This document shows positions 17,503 through 25,983 of a stretch of 53,174 bases of DNA, one piece after another. The DNA is taken from contig CAJMLL010000016.1 of NCBI GenBank assembly GCA_905214225.1, forward strand, positions 1-53,174, in the 5' to 3' direction. The stretch is from an uncultured bacterium. Its GTDB lineage: Bacteria; Bacillota; Clostridia; Peptostreptococcales; Anaerovoracaceae. A program made the position numbers and the translations under genes. Under the pieces are notes generated by a model. That model was not told the DNA's origin. It did no database searches and saw nothing but the letters and a program-made list of their open reading frames with translations. Each line of letters opens with the position of its first letter. The first letter of the stretch is position 1.

Positions 17503-17551
17503 ACTGCATTCCCAATGATGACTGCCCGGAGCTTCTCAACTGAGAATGCAG
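17503..17551. repeat. 49-base palindromic repeat copy
   Basis: Ends ACTGCATTCCC (17503-17513) and GAGAATGCAG (17542-17551) form inverted repeats like those of the larger element at 17700. The interior is only 28 bases, so this appears to be an internal-deletion derivative. A half-copy with AATCGCATTC lies just after it at about 17583-17592. Confidence 0.5.
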
Positions 17552-17699
17552 AAATATTGATTTAAAAATCAGACTACTGATAATCGCATTCTAAATGGAT
17601 GGCCGGATTCCGGAGCCTCTCGAAAAGCCACTGCCGCCGCAAAAACCACAATACCAGACACTTACAACTAATTCCAGCGTTAATAAACTCCAAAATAAA

Positions 17700-17904
17700 A
17701 CTGCATTCTCACATAATAGTTGCTGACAGAGCATTTCGAGAGGCTGCCGGTGCAGAAGGAGTCAGACGGAAGAAACAGCGAGAGGCTGTCGCACCGTAAT
17801 CATATACGTTTGCGACAGCCTCCGCTGTTTCCCGGATGAACTTCGTTTCTGCACCCAGCCTTGAGAACAGCTCTGGAGTGCGCCCATCAACATGGGAATG
17901 CAGT
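17700..17904. repeat. MITE-like repeat copy C, most complete element
   Basis: 205 bases bounded by 11-bp terminal inverted repeats with one mismatch, ACTGCATTCTC (17700-17710) and GGGAATGCAGT (17894-17904). The centre is a 21-22-base stem (17772-17793 with 17811-17831) with a 17-base loop. It carries the family motifs GGAGTCAGACGG (17759-17770) and TTTCTGCACCCAGCC (17847), in opposite orientation to copies A and B. It ends 25 bases from the mreB stop and could also act as that gene's transcription stop. Confidence 0.6.
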
Positions 17905-17929
17905 ATTATTAAAAGCCAAAACGCTGGAA

Positions 17930-18949
17930 TTAGTAACGTGTCCCCTTCTTCTGATTCTGATCCATGCCCTGCAGCTTGTCCAGCTCATCCAGAGCCTTTC
18001 CGGTTCCGATGGCTACGCAGGACTTCGGATCGTCTGCAATGCGGACTTCCATGCCGGTGCGCTCTGCGACCTTCTTATCGATGCCGTACATCAGTGCACC
18101 GCCTCCGGTAATGACGATTCCGGAATTGCTGATATCTGCTGCCAGTTCCGGCGGTGTACGCTCCAGAACACTGTGGATTGCCTCGCAGATAGTGTTCAGA
18201 GGCTCTTCCATGGCTTCCATGATCTCGTCGGAACTGATGGTGATGGTCTTAGGAAGGCCGGTAACCAGGTCTCTTCCGCGGCACTCCATGGTGACTTCCT
18301 CGTCTCTCGGGTAAGCCGTTCCGATTTCTTTCTTGATATCTTCACCGGTGCGCTCGCCGATGTAAAGCTTATGCACCTTACGCATGTATTTAATGATGGA
18401 GTCATCGAACTCATCGCCGGCAACCTTGATGGATGCGCTGGTTACGATTCCGCCCAGGGCGATGACTGCGATGTCTGTGGTGCCTCCGCCGATGTCGATG
18501 ACCATCTTTCCGGACGGCTCGGTAACATCAAGACCGGCTCCGATGGCAGCGGCAAGCGGCTCCTCCATGAGGTAAACTTCTTTTCCGCCGGCTTCTGTCG
18601 CCGCTTCCTTGACAGCACGCTTCTCGACTTCGGTTACGCCGCTCGGTACACAGACCATGATGACCGGCTTGAAGAAGCGGGAGCTTCCGCATGTCTTGCG
18701 GATAAAATACTGCAGCATTCTCTCTGTAATGTCGTAATCGGAAACAACGCCGTCCTTCAGCGGCTTTGCCGCAATGATATTCGCCGGTGTTCTTCCCAGC
18801 ATCTGACGGGCTTCCTCGCCGATTGCCAGGATCTCGTCTGTATCTCTGTTTACCGCAACAACGGAAGGTTCATTGAGAACGATGCCTTTATTCTTAATAT
18901 AAACAAGCACATTGGCTGTTCCCAGATCGATTCCAACTTCTGTAGCCAT
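17930..18949 (-). CDS. mreB: MreB/Mbl-type rod-shape protein
   Basis: Actin-like ATPase that forms membrane-associated filaments guiding cell-wall elongation. The 339 residues are normal. Nucleotide-binding elements are visible: phosphate-1 GIDLGTANVLVY near residue 6, phosphate-2 VIDIGGGTTDIAVIALGG near 150, and adenosine loop IVITGGGALMYG near 280. The membrane-contact and filament regions cannot be judged by eye. AAGGAG precedes the ATG. It is alone, with no mreC, mreD or minor operon genes beside it, which is more typical of an Mbl or MreBH paralogue; I cannot separate these. Its own promoter lies at 19027-19055. Confidence 0.93.
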   Translation of the reverse strand: MATEVGIDLGTANVLVYIKNKGIVLNEPSVVAVNRDTDEILAIGEEARQMLGRTPANIIAAKPLKDGVVSDYDITERMLQYFIRKTCGSSRFFKPVIMVCVPSGVTEVEKRAVKEAATEAGGKEVYLMEEPLAAAIGAGLDVTEPSGKMVIDIGGGTTDIAVIALGGIVTSASIKVAGDEFDDSIIKYMRKVHKLYIGERTGEDIKKEIGTAYPRDEEVTMECRGRDLVTGLPKTITISSDEIMEAMEEPLNTICEAIHSVLERTPPELAADISNSGIVITGGGALMYGIDKKVAERTGMEVRIADDPKSCVAIGTGKALDELDKLQGMDQNQKKGTRY

Positions 18950-19026
18950 TATGATCTCCTTATCTGCTCACTCTTTATTTCTTCGGCATTTCGCCTGTGA
19001 ATTGTTTAATGCCATATATCCAATTA

Positions 19027-19055
19027 ATTATATACAACTTTTTCTCCCATTTCAA
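19027..19055 (-). promoter_or_regulatory. mreB/mbl promoter
   Basis: Minus strand: -35 TTGAAA (19050-19055), 17-base spacer, perfect -10 TATAAT (19027-19032), about 70 bases upstream of the ATG and just after the upstream transporter gene ends. Confidence 0.65.
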
Positions 19056-19076
19056 GACAGACGGGATGGCTTCCTT

Positions 19077-20900
19077 TTAGGAGACAAAATCGGACTGGCC
19101 AGAGTGAATCCCTGTTTTTTCCTTTTCGCCCGGTTCTCTCTTTTCAGGGATATACTTTTTAATATAGTACTCATCTTTAAACATTTCATAAAAGCCGCGG
19201 AATTCCGGGTTGGACATGTCCTTGGTTTCTTCCAGGTATTCATGTGTGTCGAAGGAGTACTGATGCAGCTCGATCATAGCGACACCGATGTTGGAGCAGT
19301 GGTCGGAAGCGCGTTCCAGGTCATTCAGAAGGTCGTTCAGAATAAATCCGTTCTGAATGGTGCAGATTCCGCTCTTCAGACGTTCCGTATGGTTGCTCTT
19401 TATGCGCTCGGTCATGCCGTCGATGACTTCTTCCAGCGGCTCAATCTGCTTTGCCAGTTCGTAATCCGACTCGGTAAACGCCTTGCAGGTAACGTCAAGG
19501 ATTTTCGTCATGGCGGAAATCAAAATATCCAGCTCTTCATAGGCCATATCCGAAAAACGCAGACGCTTGTCATGAAGTTCCTGGGCGGTCTGCATGACGT
19601 TCAGTGCATGGTCGCTGATCCGCTCAAAATTGCTGATCGTGTGCAGCATAAGGGAAACTTCCTTTCCGTCGTGGTCAGAAAGTTCATTTCCGGAGACTTT
19701 TACCAGATAAGAACCGATATGGTCCTCGAACACATCCACTTCGGATTCCAGAGCATGAACGTGTTCAGCTCCCTTCTCATCAAACTGAAGGAGAAGATTC
19801 ATGGCTTCTACCAGGGAATTTCTGGACAGGTCTGCCATTTCATTTTCCTGCTTGGAGCACTCTGCGATAGCAACAGAAGGAGTCTTCAGGAGACGCTCAT
19901 CCAGGAAGGCAACCTGTTTTTCCGGTTCCGTCTTGACAATTTTCTTTGCCAGCTTAACCAGCTGATTCGTAAACGGCAGAAGCATTGCTGTCGTGCAGAT
20001 ATTGAAGATACTGTGGAACATCGCAATGCCGACCGGCGAGATGGCGTGGTCCAGGAACGGCAGGTTCACTGTCGCGTTGACGATGAAATAAATAACCATG
20101 AACACGATCGTTCCGATAACATTGAAGGAAATATGGATGGCTGCTACACGCTTGGCGTTTCTGTTTACGCCGATACTGGAGATCAGTGCCGTCGCGCAGG
20201 TTCCGATGTTCTGTCCCATGATGATCGGAATCGCCATATCCCAGGTAATGCCGCCGGTCAGCGCCAGCGCCTGGAGCATGCCGACAGAAGCCGCAGAACT
20301 CTGAATGACGGCGGTAACCATCAGTCCGACCAGAATGCCGATGAACGGGTTCCTAAAAGCGGTCAGGATGCTCTCAAACTTCGGGGAATCTGCCAGCGGA
20401 GAAACAGAATCACTCATAAATGTCATTCCATACATCAGAATAGCGAATCCCACCATGATGGATCCGATATCTTTCTTCTTGCTGGACTTGCAGGTCATCA
20501 TCATAATGACACCAATCAGCGCCAGAATCGGGGAGAAAGACTCCGGTTTCAGCATGCGTACGAATACGTTGCTGCTGGAAACGCCGATCAAACTCATGAT
20601 CCAGGCGGTTACCGTTGTTCCGATATTCGAACCCATGATAACACCAACGGTATTTCCGATGTCCATAATCCCGGAATTGACCAGGCCGACCAGCATAACG
20701 GTAACAGCGGAAGAACTCTGAATTGCAACAGTTATCGCAGCACCCAGAGCAAGTCCCGCAAAGCGGTTGGCCGTCATCTTGTTCAGTACAGCTTCCATCT
20801 TTCCTCCGGCCAGCTTTTCCAGGCTGGAGGACATCTGGTTCATTCCAAACAGGAACAGCGCGAGTCCGCCAAACAATGTAATAAACGAGAAGATACTCAT
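19077..20900 (-). CDS. Na+/phosphate cotransporter family protein with PhoU-like domain
   Basis: Membrane protein of the NptA/YjbB group (PNaS family), 607 residues. The transport part has two inverted repeats with the hallmark glutamine-serine motifs VAIQSSSAVTVMLVGLV near residue 60 and VTAVIQSSAASVGMLQALAL near 205, with eight or so membrane segments to about residue 330. Residues about 345-560 form a soluble PhoU-like helical bundle, starting around SRNSLVEAMNLLLQFDEKG. This layout is normal for bacterial family members that move or sense phosphate. It has its own extended -10 promoter. Substrate could be phosphate or an organic anion; phosphate is the family default. Confidence 0.9.
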   Translation of the reverse strand: MSIFSFITLFGGLALFLFGMNQMSSSLEKLAGGKMEAVLNKMTANRFAGLALGAAITVAIQSSSAVTVMLVGLVNSGIMDIGNTVGVIMGSNIGTTVTAWIMSLIGVSSSNVFVRMLKPESFSPILALIGVIMMMTCKSSKKKDIGSIMVGFAILMYGMTFMSDSVSPLADSPKFESILTAFRNPFIGILVGLMVTAVIQSSAASVGMLQALALTGGITWDMAIPIIMGQNIGTCATALISSIGVNRNAKRVAAIHISFNVIGTIVFMVIYFIVNATVNLPFLDHAISPVGIAMFHSIFNICTTAMLLPFTNQLVKLAKKIVKTEPEKQVAFLDERLLKTPSVAIAECSKQENEMADLSRNSLVEAMNLLLQFDEKGAEHVHALESEVDVFEDHIGSYLVKVSGNELSDHDGKEVSLMLHTISNFERISDHALNVMQTAQELHDKRLRFSDMAYEELDILISAMTKILDVTCKAFTESDYELAKQIEPLEEVIDGMTERIKSNHTERLKSGICTIQNGFILNDLLNDLERASDHCSNIGVAMIELHQYSFDTHEYLEETKDMSNPEFRGFYEMFKDEYYIKKYIPEKREPGEKEKTGIHSGQSDFVS

Positions 20901-20982
20901 ACGTCTTCCTCCCTCACATTCGCATTATTCTGCATTTATATTCAATTCTATAAAAATGGCATCCCAATATCCGATAGTACTG

Positions 20983-20991
20983 ATTATACCA
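20983..20991 (-). promoter_or_regulatory. Extended -10 promoter of the Na/phosphate transporter
   Basis: Minus strand TGGTATAAT (20991-20983): a perfect TATAAT preceded by the extended-minus-10 TGn. No good -35 is present, which fits extended -10 promoters. It lies about 80 bases upstream of the ATG. Confidence 0.5.
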
Positions 20992-21162
20992 TGTATTTCC
21001 ATAGAATCACCGACTATCCTATTTTACAGACCCAAAATATTCTTGTAAAGAAAATTTTACAATTCGGGCAGGGCGAATACAAGTGCCTGTTATCCTGCAG
21101 ACAGACTCTATCCCCTGATTTTCAGTGCATACACACTGTTTCAGTATGGAATTCACAGCAGA

Positions 21163-21227
21163 AGAAAAACAATCCCGGATGCCGTCGTGCGGAAGATCGT
21201 CTCTCCAGCAGAACAGCATCCGGGATT
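21163..21227 (-). terminator. Terminator of the radical-SAM-like gene
   Basis: Minus strand: perfect 12-bp stem (21171-21182 with 21216-21227) enclosing 33 bases, followed by TGTTTTTCTTC. It starts 40 bases after the gene's stop. The rest of 20992-21162 and 21228-21266 shows no gene. Confidence 0.65.
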
Positions 21228-21266
21228 GATATTTTACATTTTGTTAAAAAGCTCTTGTGTTACCGC

Positions 21267-22319
21267 TTACTTAATGGCCTTGCATTCCGGCACCTCATCC
21301 TGATGGTAACGCATGAACACCGGTGACTGCAGACCGTGCAGCAGCGTTTTCTCACAGACGTTGGAATCGGAGTCATGAACAAAAAAGCACGGCTGCATAT
21401 TACCCTTCTCATCGATCGCGCAGAAGTAGCGCCCTCCCGCAACGCATCCTCCGATCAGCTCACGGTCCTTGCAGAAGTTGATGGACATAACCGGCTTGGT
21501 CTTCCGGAATTCTTTGATCTTTTCCCAGACCTGATCGCCCTCTTCCGGCATGGAAGACAGGAAGAATGCCAGCTTGACCCCGTGCCCGATCAGCTCATCA
21601 AAGAACTGTTCATTCGCAAAGCGGTCCTGATTTTTCTGATCATAGCGGACAACTGCCGCGTATGGAAGCCGGTATCTGCGCAGAATCGACACGGGATCTT
21701 CCAGTGCCTCGTCCTTCTCTGTTCCCGTCACCGTCAGGGCAACGATCAGATTCTTCACTCTCAGAATCTGTTTCGCGTAATCATCATCAAGCTTGTGTCC
21801 ATTGGTACATACCATGAACTCACAGTCCTCATGCTTGTTGCAGAGGGCGATCATTTCTTCCTTATTTCCCAGAAGATTATGCCCCTGGAACATGAAGGCG
21901 AAGGTTCCAAGCTTCTTCGCCTGTTCGATCACATCATCCCAGGCATCGAAATCCAGACCATGCTCCTTATCCAGAGTCATCAGAATCACCCATGGAATAT
22001 TGCAGTGATACTTCTGGCGGCTCTTTTCCGCAGTTTCCGCCGCAAGGGCGTTCGCGTTGATAATCAGGTTTTCAAAAAGTGTTTTTCTTATATCATCATC
22101 AATGTCGGTCCACAGGCTGACCAGAAGCTGATACCAGTTGCTGTCCTTTTTTTCGATAATTTCTCTGAACAGTTTCCTCTGCACCTTCAATACATCCGGA
22201 TTGATATAGGAATCCAGCCAGTCTACAATTTTAGGCAGATTTTCTTCCGGATTCTTATCCAGAAATTCATACATGGACATCAGGCCCAGCCTTTTAATTT
22301 CATTTCCAACGATACTCAT
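21267..22319 (-). CDS. Radical SAM/SPASM-like protein lacking the cluster-binding cysteines
   Basis: 350 residues that align by eye with the large clostridial radical SAM/SPASM oxidoreductases. Recognisable parts are CNIPWVILM near residue 105, CEFMVCTNGHKLDDDYA, the GGCVAGGRYFCAIDEKGNMQ SPASM segment near 295, and PCFFVHDSDSNVCEKTLL. In family members ILM is followed by a CxxxCxxC stretch and an LTFDDLD helix. Here the text goes straight to TLDKEHGLDFDAWDD, so the CxxxCxxC motif is absent. The GGEPL motif is replaced by QGHNLL, and the last cysteines of SPASM are missing. The frame is open and the SD region plausible. It may be a non-catalytic paralogue with a regulatory or binding role, or an early pseudogene. 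A terminator follows. Confidence 0.7.
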   Translation of the reverse strand: MSIVGNEIKRLGLMSMYEFLDKNPEENLPKIVDWLDSYINPDVLKVQRKLFREIIEKKDSNWYQLLVSLWTDIDDDIRKTLFENLIINANALAAETAEKSRQKYHCNIPWVILMTLDKEHGLDFDAWDDVIEQAKKLGTFAFMFQGHNLLGNKEEMIALCNKHEDCEFMVCTNGHKLDDDYAKQILRVKNLIVALTVTGTEKDEALEDPVSILRRYRLPYAAVVRYDQKNQDRFANEQFFDELIGHGVKLAFFLSSMPEEGDQVWEKIKEFRKTKPVMSINFCKDRELIGGCVAGGRYFCAIDEKGNMQPCFFVHDSDSNVCEKTLLHGLQSPVFMRYHQDEVPECKAIK

Positions 22320-22442
22320 CGATCTTAAACACTCCGACTCTATACTTATTCTGATTCTGAATACGATATTCTACAGATACTAACTTAGATGATCGCCTCG
22401 TTCTGCACAATAAACAATTTATAGCAGATGTCTAATTCGACA

Positions 22443-23009
22443 TTAATATGCGCCCGCAGGAGACGCAAATTTATCCACCACAAACTCCATAATGCCGTCC
22501 AGCAGAAACATCAGCTTTCCGAACTGTTCCTGATAGCTTGATTTCATGCCCGACGCAACCCATTCTGTCAGAATTCCGACCAGAGCATAGGTCGCCATGT
22601 CCGCGAGAAATTCCTTATCTTCCGGCAGAATCGCATCCCCATTCGGAGTCTGTTCGATTTGCTGCTCAATCAGCGGATGGATGAATCTCTGCAGAAACTG
22701 ATCCAGCTGCCGGCGCGTCAGAGAATAGTAGGTATTCATAACAAATGATTTATCTTCAATCATCCGCACCATAATGCCGTGCATCTTCTCCTGCCAGTTG
22801 TCCGCATTCAGGTGCTCCGTCAGATTCTCCAGCTCATTCTTCAGAATCCATTCCACAAGATCGTACACATCATGAAAATGATAATAGAACGTCTGGCGGT
22901 TAACTCCGCAGTCATCCGTGATATCCTTCACGGTGATTTTTTCCAGCGTCTTTTTCTCAAGCAGCTTCTTCAGTGAAGCTGCCAGTGCTTTTTCCGTCTG
23001 GACCGACAT
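22443..23009 (-). CDS. TetR family transcriptional regulator
   Basis: 188 residues. The N-terminal helix-turn-helix is clear (ITVKDITDDCGVNRQTFYYH near residues 25-44). It is followed by HFHDVYDLVEWILKNEL, as in the DhaS/YfiR-like subgroup. The remaining ~130 residues are the ligand-binding helical domain with no recognisable effector pocket. The start at 23009 is chosen because GGAGG lies eight bases upstream; an ATG 36 bases earlier lacks one. It diverges from the sodium symporter gene, so it probably represses that promoter, which holds a palindromic TGTACA pair at 23323-23340. Confidence 0.85.
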   Translation of the reverse strand: MSVQTEKALAASLKKLLEKKTLEKITVKDITDDCGVNRQTFYYHFHDVYDLVEWILKNELENLTEHLNADNWQEKMHGIMVRMIEDKSFVMNTYYSLTRRQLDQFLQRFIHPLIEQQIEQTPNGDAILPEDKEFLADMATYALVGILTEWVASGMKSSYQEQFGKLMFLLDGIMEFVVDKFASPAGAY

Positions 23010-23301
23010 ACTCTCATCCTCCCTGCCCGGATTCCTCTGCGGCAAAACACACCGCGCAAGAGGCCCCGCCTCCGGACTGTCGTCATGAATTCATTAATCA
23101 TCTGCGTTTTTACGTTCCTGCCCGCTCTGCCATACACAGGAGCCGGAACAGGACAGACACTCTTTATTATCATACCCAATCGATAGAAATGCAATACATG
23201 TTCTTACGCACACACGGCACCAGCGCGCCCTTCCCGGCCGCAGTATTTGTCAGCCTGTTTTAATCCGTTCATTAATTTTTGTACTGAAGCACAATAAAAT
23301 A
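23010..23301. other. Divergent intergenic region, regulator side
   Basis: About 290 bases between the TetR gene and the symporter promoter. No gene is supported on either strand. I could not find a convincing promoter for the TetR gene. Confidence 0.3.
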
Positions 23302-23340
23302 TTGACGGATAAACATTTTATATGTACACTATTATGTACA
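23302..23340 (+). promoter_or_regulatory. Symporter promoter with overlapping TGTACA palindrome
   Basis: -35 TTGACG (23302-23307), 17-base spacer, -10 TACACT (23325-23330). TGTACA-CTATTA-TGTACA (23323-23340) overlaps the -10 and the expected transcript start. A further TTGTACT lies upstream at 23278. This is a good candidate for the operator of the divergent TetR protein. Confidence 0.5.
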
Positions 23341-23407
23341 ACTAAACGGAGTGACAGTGTTTTCAGATTGTTAATTATTGCGCAATTTCAAAGAAAGGAG
23401 AGAGAAT

Positions 23408-24823
23408 ATGGCAGAACAAACACTAGACAACTCAAAAGGCCAATTTAAATCAAGATTCGGATTTCTTATGGCCTCCATCGGTTCCGCTGTCGGACTCGGA
23501 AACCTGTGGGCATTCCCATATAAAATGGGAAAGAACGGAGGATTTGCATTCCTTCTGATTTATCTGCTTATGTTTGCGACAGTCGGTGTCGTCATGATGC
23601 TTACCGAACTGTCCTTTGGACGCAAGACGGGAAAAGGTGTCATCTATGCCTGGCGTACACTGAGTAAGAAGTATACCTTTGTCGGTTTTCTCGGCTGGCT
23701 GTCTCCGCTTCTGATCCTGGGCTTCTACTGTATGCTCGGGGGATACTGCCTGAAATACTCCATCGCGAACTTAGGCGATATTTTCGGCGCCGGATGGGGT
23801 GTTCACGGAGCAGACAGCGGGAAATTCTTTGCCGCCTTCTATTCCAGCCAGTCGCAGAGTGTGATTTTCACCATTATCTTCACCGCGCTGACGGTTGGTA
23901 TCGTACTCGGCGGAGTTTCATCCGGTATCGAGAAGTTTTCTTCGATCGCCATGCCGGCACTCTTCTTCATGCTGGTAATCGTGATCATCCGCAGCGTCAC
24001 CCTGCCGGGAGCAGGTGCAGGACTTTCCTTCGTCTTCAAGCCAAAGTTTGAAGTGTTTGCAGGCGTCGGCTGGATCAGTGTACTGGCAAGCGCGGGAAGT
24101 CAGCTCTTCTTCTCACTTTCACTGGCCATGGGCATTATGATTACCTTTGGTTCCTATATGAGTAAAGAGGACGATGTCCAGCAGAGTGCCGTAATCATCC
24201 CGATCGCAGACACGATTATCGCGGTTATGGCTGCCATGGCGACTATGCCTGCTGTATTTGCAAAAGGTCTGGAGCCGGGACAGGGCCCTGGCATGCTGTT
24301 CGTTACCCTGCAGTACGTATTTGCAGAAATGGGAAAAGCCGGTCCGGTCTTCGGATTTATTTTCTACTTCCTGGTCTTCATCGCAGCGATTACATCTTCC
24401 ATCTCCCTGGTTGAAGCAGTCGGCGCTTCCCTGATGGACCACGATATTGCAAAGGGCAGACCAGTAAAGCGTGTAAAGTCCACCATGATCGTTGCTCTGA
24501 TCATTACCATTGAGGGCATCCTGATTTCTCTGGACGGACTCGGAACACACGGAATCCTGCATATCTTCGGGCAGGGAACAGCACTGGATGTATTCGACCT
24601 TCTGTCTGAGGGACTGATGATGCCTCTTGGCGCCTTCCTCACAGCCGTAATCTTCGGATGGATTCATCCGGATTATCTCGACGATGATATCGAGCAGGGC
24701 GGACAGACCTTCAAGATGAAGAAATACTGGCACTTCTGCATGAAATGGATCGTTCCGATTATCATGGCTCTCGTTCTGGTCGGACAGATCGACGGCTTCT
24801 TTGGACTCCATATCTTCAGTTAA
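23408..24823 (+). CDS. Sodium:neurotransmitter symporter (NSS/SNF family)
   Basis: Polytopic membrane protein, 471 residues, importing an amino acid or related amine with Na+ (LeuT fold). TM1 carries the family signature GSAVGLGNLWAFPYKMGKNG near residue 25 with the unwound glycines that bind substrate and Na+. About eleven hydrophobic segments follow, including TM6 (GWISVLASAGSQLFFSLSL) near residue 225. Eleven rather than twelve segments is usual for many bacterial members. The start follows AAAGGAGAGAGA. It is monocistronic, divergent from a TetR regulator that probably controls it. Substrate is unknown. Confidence 0.94.
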   Translation: MAEQTLDNSKGQFKSRFGFLMASIGSAVGLGNLWAFPYKMGKNGGFAFLLIYLLMFATVGVVMMLTELSFGRKTGKGVIYAWRTLSKKYTFVGFLGWLSPLLILGFYCMLGGYCLKYSIANLGDIFGAGWGVHGADSGKFFAAFYSSQSQSVIFTIIFTALTVGIVLGGVSSGIEKFSSIAMPALFFMLVIVIIRSVTLPGAGAGLSFVFKPKFEVFAGVGWISVLASAGSQLFFSLSLAMGIMITFGSYMSKEDDVQQSAVIIPIADTIIAVMAAMATMPAVFAKGLEPGQGPGMLFVTLQYVFAEMGKAGPVFGFIFYFLVFIAAITSSISLVEAVGASLMDHDIAKGRPVKRVKSTMIVALIITIEGILISLDGLGTHGILHIFGQGTALDVFDLLSEGLMMPLGAFLTAVIFGWIHPDYLDDDIEQGGQTFKMKKYWHFCMKWIVPIIMALVLVGQIDGFFGLHIFS

Positions 24824-24828
24824 TAATT

Positions 24829-24858
24829 AAAAAAACAGGAGATTGCTGAAGTCTCCTG
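24829..24858 (-). terminator. Terminator of the TVP38/Fe-S/kinase operon
   Basis: Minus strand: stem CAGGAGA/TCTCCTG (24836-24842 with 24852-24858), 9-base loop, then seven Ts (24835-24829). It ends the three-gene minus-strand operon. In the plus direction it has no T-run for the symporter. Confidence 0.7.
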
Positions 24859-24868
24859 CATCTGTCAT

Positions 24869-25936
24869 CTATACGGACTGCGGCAGCAGTCCGTATTTTC
24901 TTATAAACTCCGGATCGACATAGGAATCCAGTTTGGCTGCCGTCGAAGCGTTTTTCAGGCCCTGATGATCGGCCTGCCGGTACTGCACCCAGGCCATAGC
25001 GCACCAGGTAATGCCGCGAAGGCAGGTCATCCGGGTGAATACATCCGTGCACTCACGCAGACCGTCTGTACAGAAGCAGTCTCCCACGGCTTTCAGATAG
25101 GCATCGATAAAGGCATTCTGTTCCTCGTCCGTCAGAATTGCATCCGTCTTCCAGAAGGTCGTCGTCGGAGCGAGGAAATGTCCCAGATCCTGTGCCGGAT
25201 CGCCATACAGCGGTTTTTCCCAGTCAATCAGATAGTTTCCCTCATACGGCGGAACTTCCTCTGAATCAGGCTGAATCAGGAAGTTCGTGTTATTCAGTTC
25301 CGTATTAATACAGCAGCGGTAAGGGATATCTGCTTCATATTTTTCCGCAGCGCGGTGTCCCCGGTCCAGACATTCCCGGATCAGCGCTTTCACTTCGCTG
25401 CTTCCCAGATCCGAATCCTGATACACTTGCTGCATCTGCTCACATTCTTCCAGCATCTCTTTCAGCGGCTGCCCGGAACGGACGAGCTTTTCCGGATGCT
25501 CCAGCGGCTTTGCATGAATGTCCGCAAGAATATATGCCGCTTTCCGGAGATCTCCTGTTCTTCTGTACTGCAGCGCCTCACCCGGCAGATATTCCATAAC
25601 CATCACGCCATGATCCAGGTCCCGGAGACTGCCGTCTGCATACAGCGGTTCCGGTGTTCTTCCACATCCGTACAGATCTTCAAGTGCCCGGTATTCATAT
25701 CCGATCTGATCTGTAAGATGCATCTGGCTCCCAAAATTCACCCGCAGTACCAGCTTCCTGCCGGTTTCCGGATGAATAAACCAGAAATTCCGGTTATATT
25801 CGCCCTGCGCCAGAATATGGTAGCTTTCCTCCTGTTTTTCAGGAAGTCCCAGCGCTTTCCTGTATTTCTCACTCTGTATATAGGAAGTCAGTCCGCTTAC
25901 AGATTCCAGTACGTCATTATCCTTTCCGTTTTCCAT
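24869..25936 (-). CDS. APH/choline-kinase-fold phosphotransferase with altered catalytic loop
   Basis: 355 residues. A protein-kinase-like fold is indicated by HILAQGEYNRNFWFIHP then RKLVLRVNFGSQM (nucleotide and lysine region), VMVMEYLPGE (hinge) and YLIDWEKPLYGDPAQDLGHF (metal-binding Asp). The catalytic loop, usually HxDxxxxN, reads INTELNNTN here, so His is Asn and the catalytic Asp is Glu. Phosphotransfer may be weak or lost, or this may be a subfamily trait. The start at 25936 is preceded by AGAAG. A further in-frame ATG at 25993 would overlap the Fe-S gene by ten bases. Last gene of an operon with an Fe-S protein and a TVP38 protein; function unknown. Confidence 0.75.
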   Translation of the reverse strand: MENGKDNDVLESVSGLTSYIQSEKYRKALGLPEKQEESYHILAQGEYNRNFWFIHPETGRKLVLRVNFGSQMHLTDQIGYEYRALEDLYGCGRTPEPLYADGSLRDLDHGVMVMEYLPGEALQYRRTGDLRKAAYILADIHAKPLEHPEKLVRSGQPLKEMLEECEQMQQVYQDSDLGSSEVKALIRECLDRGHRAAEKYEADIPYRCCINTELNNTNFLIQPDSEEVPPYEGNYLIDWEKPLYGDPAQDLGHFLAPTTTFWKTDAILTDEEQNAFIDAYLKAVGDCFCTDGLRECTDVFTRMTCLRGITWCAMAWVQYRQADHQGLKNASTAAKLDSYVDPEFIRKYGLLPQSV

Positions 25937-25983
25937 TCCCTCATCTTCTTTCGTGCATAACTTTTTGACCCGGTATTTCCTGG

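Noticed and set aside
17861..19000. Plus-strand open frame of 379 codons opposite mreB
   Set aside because: Shadow of the mreB coding strand; no ribosome site, no recognisable domain.
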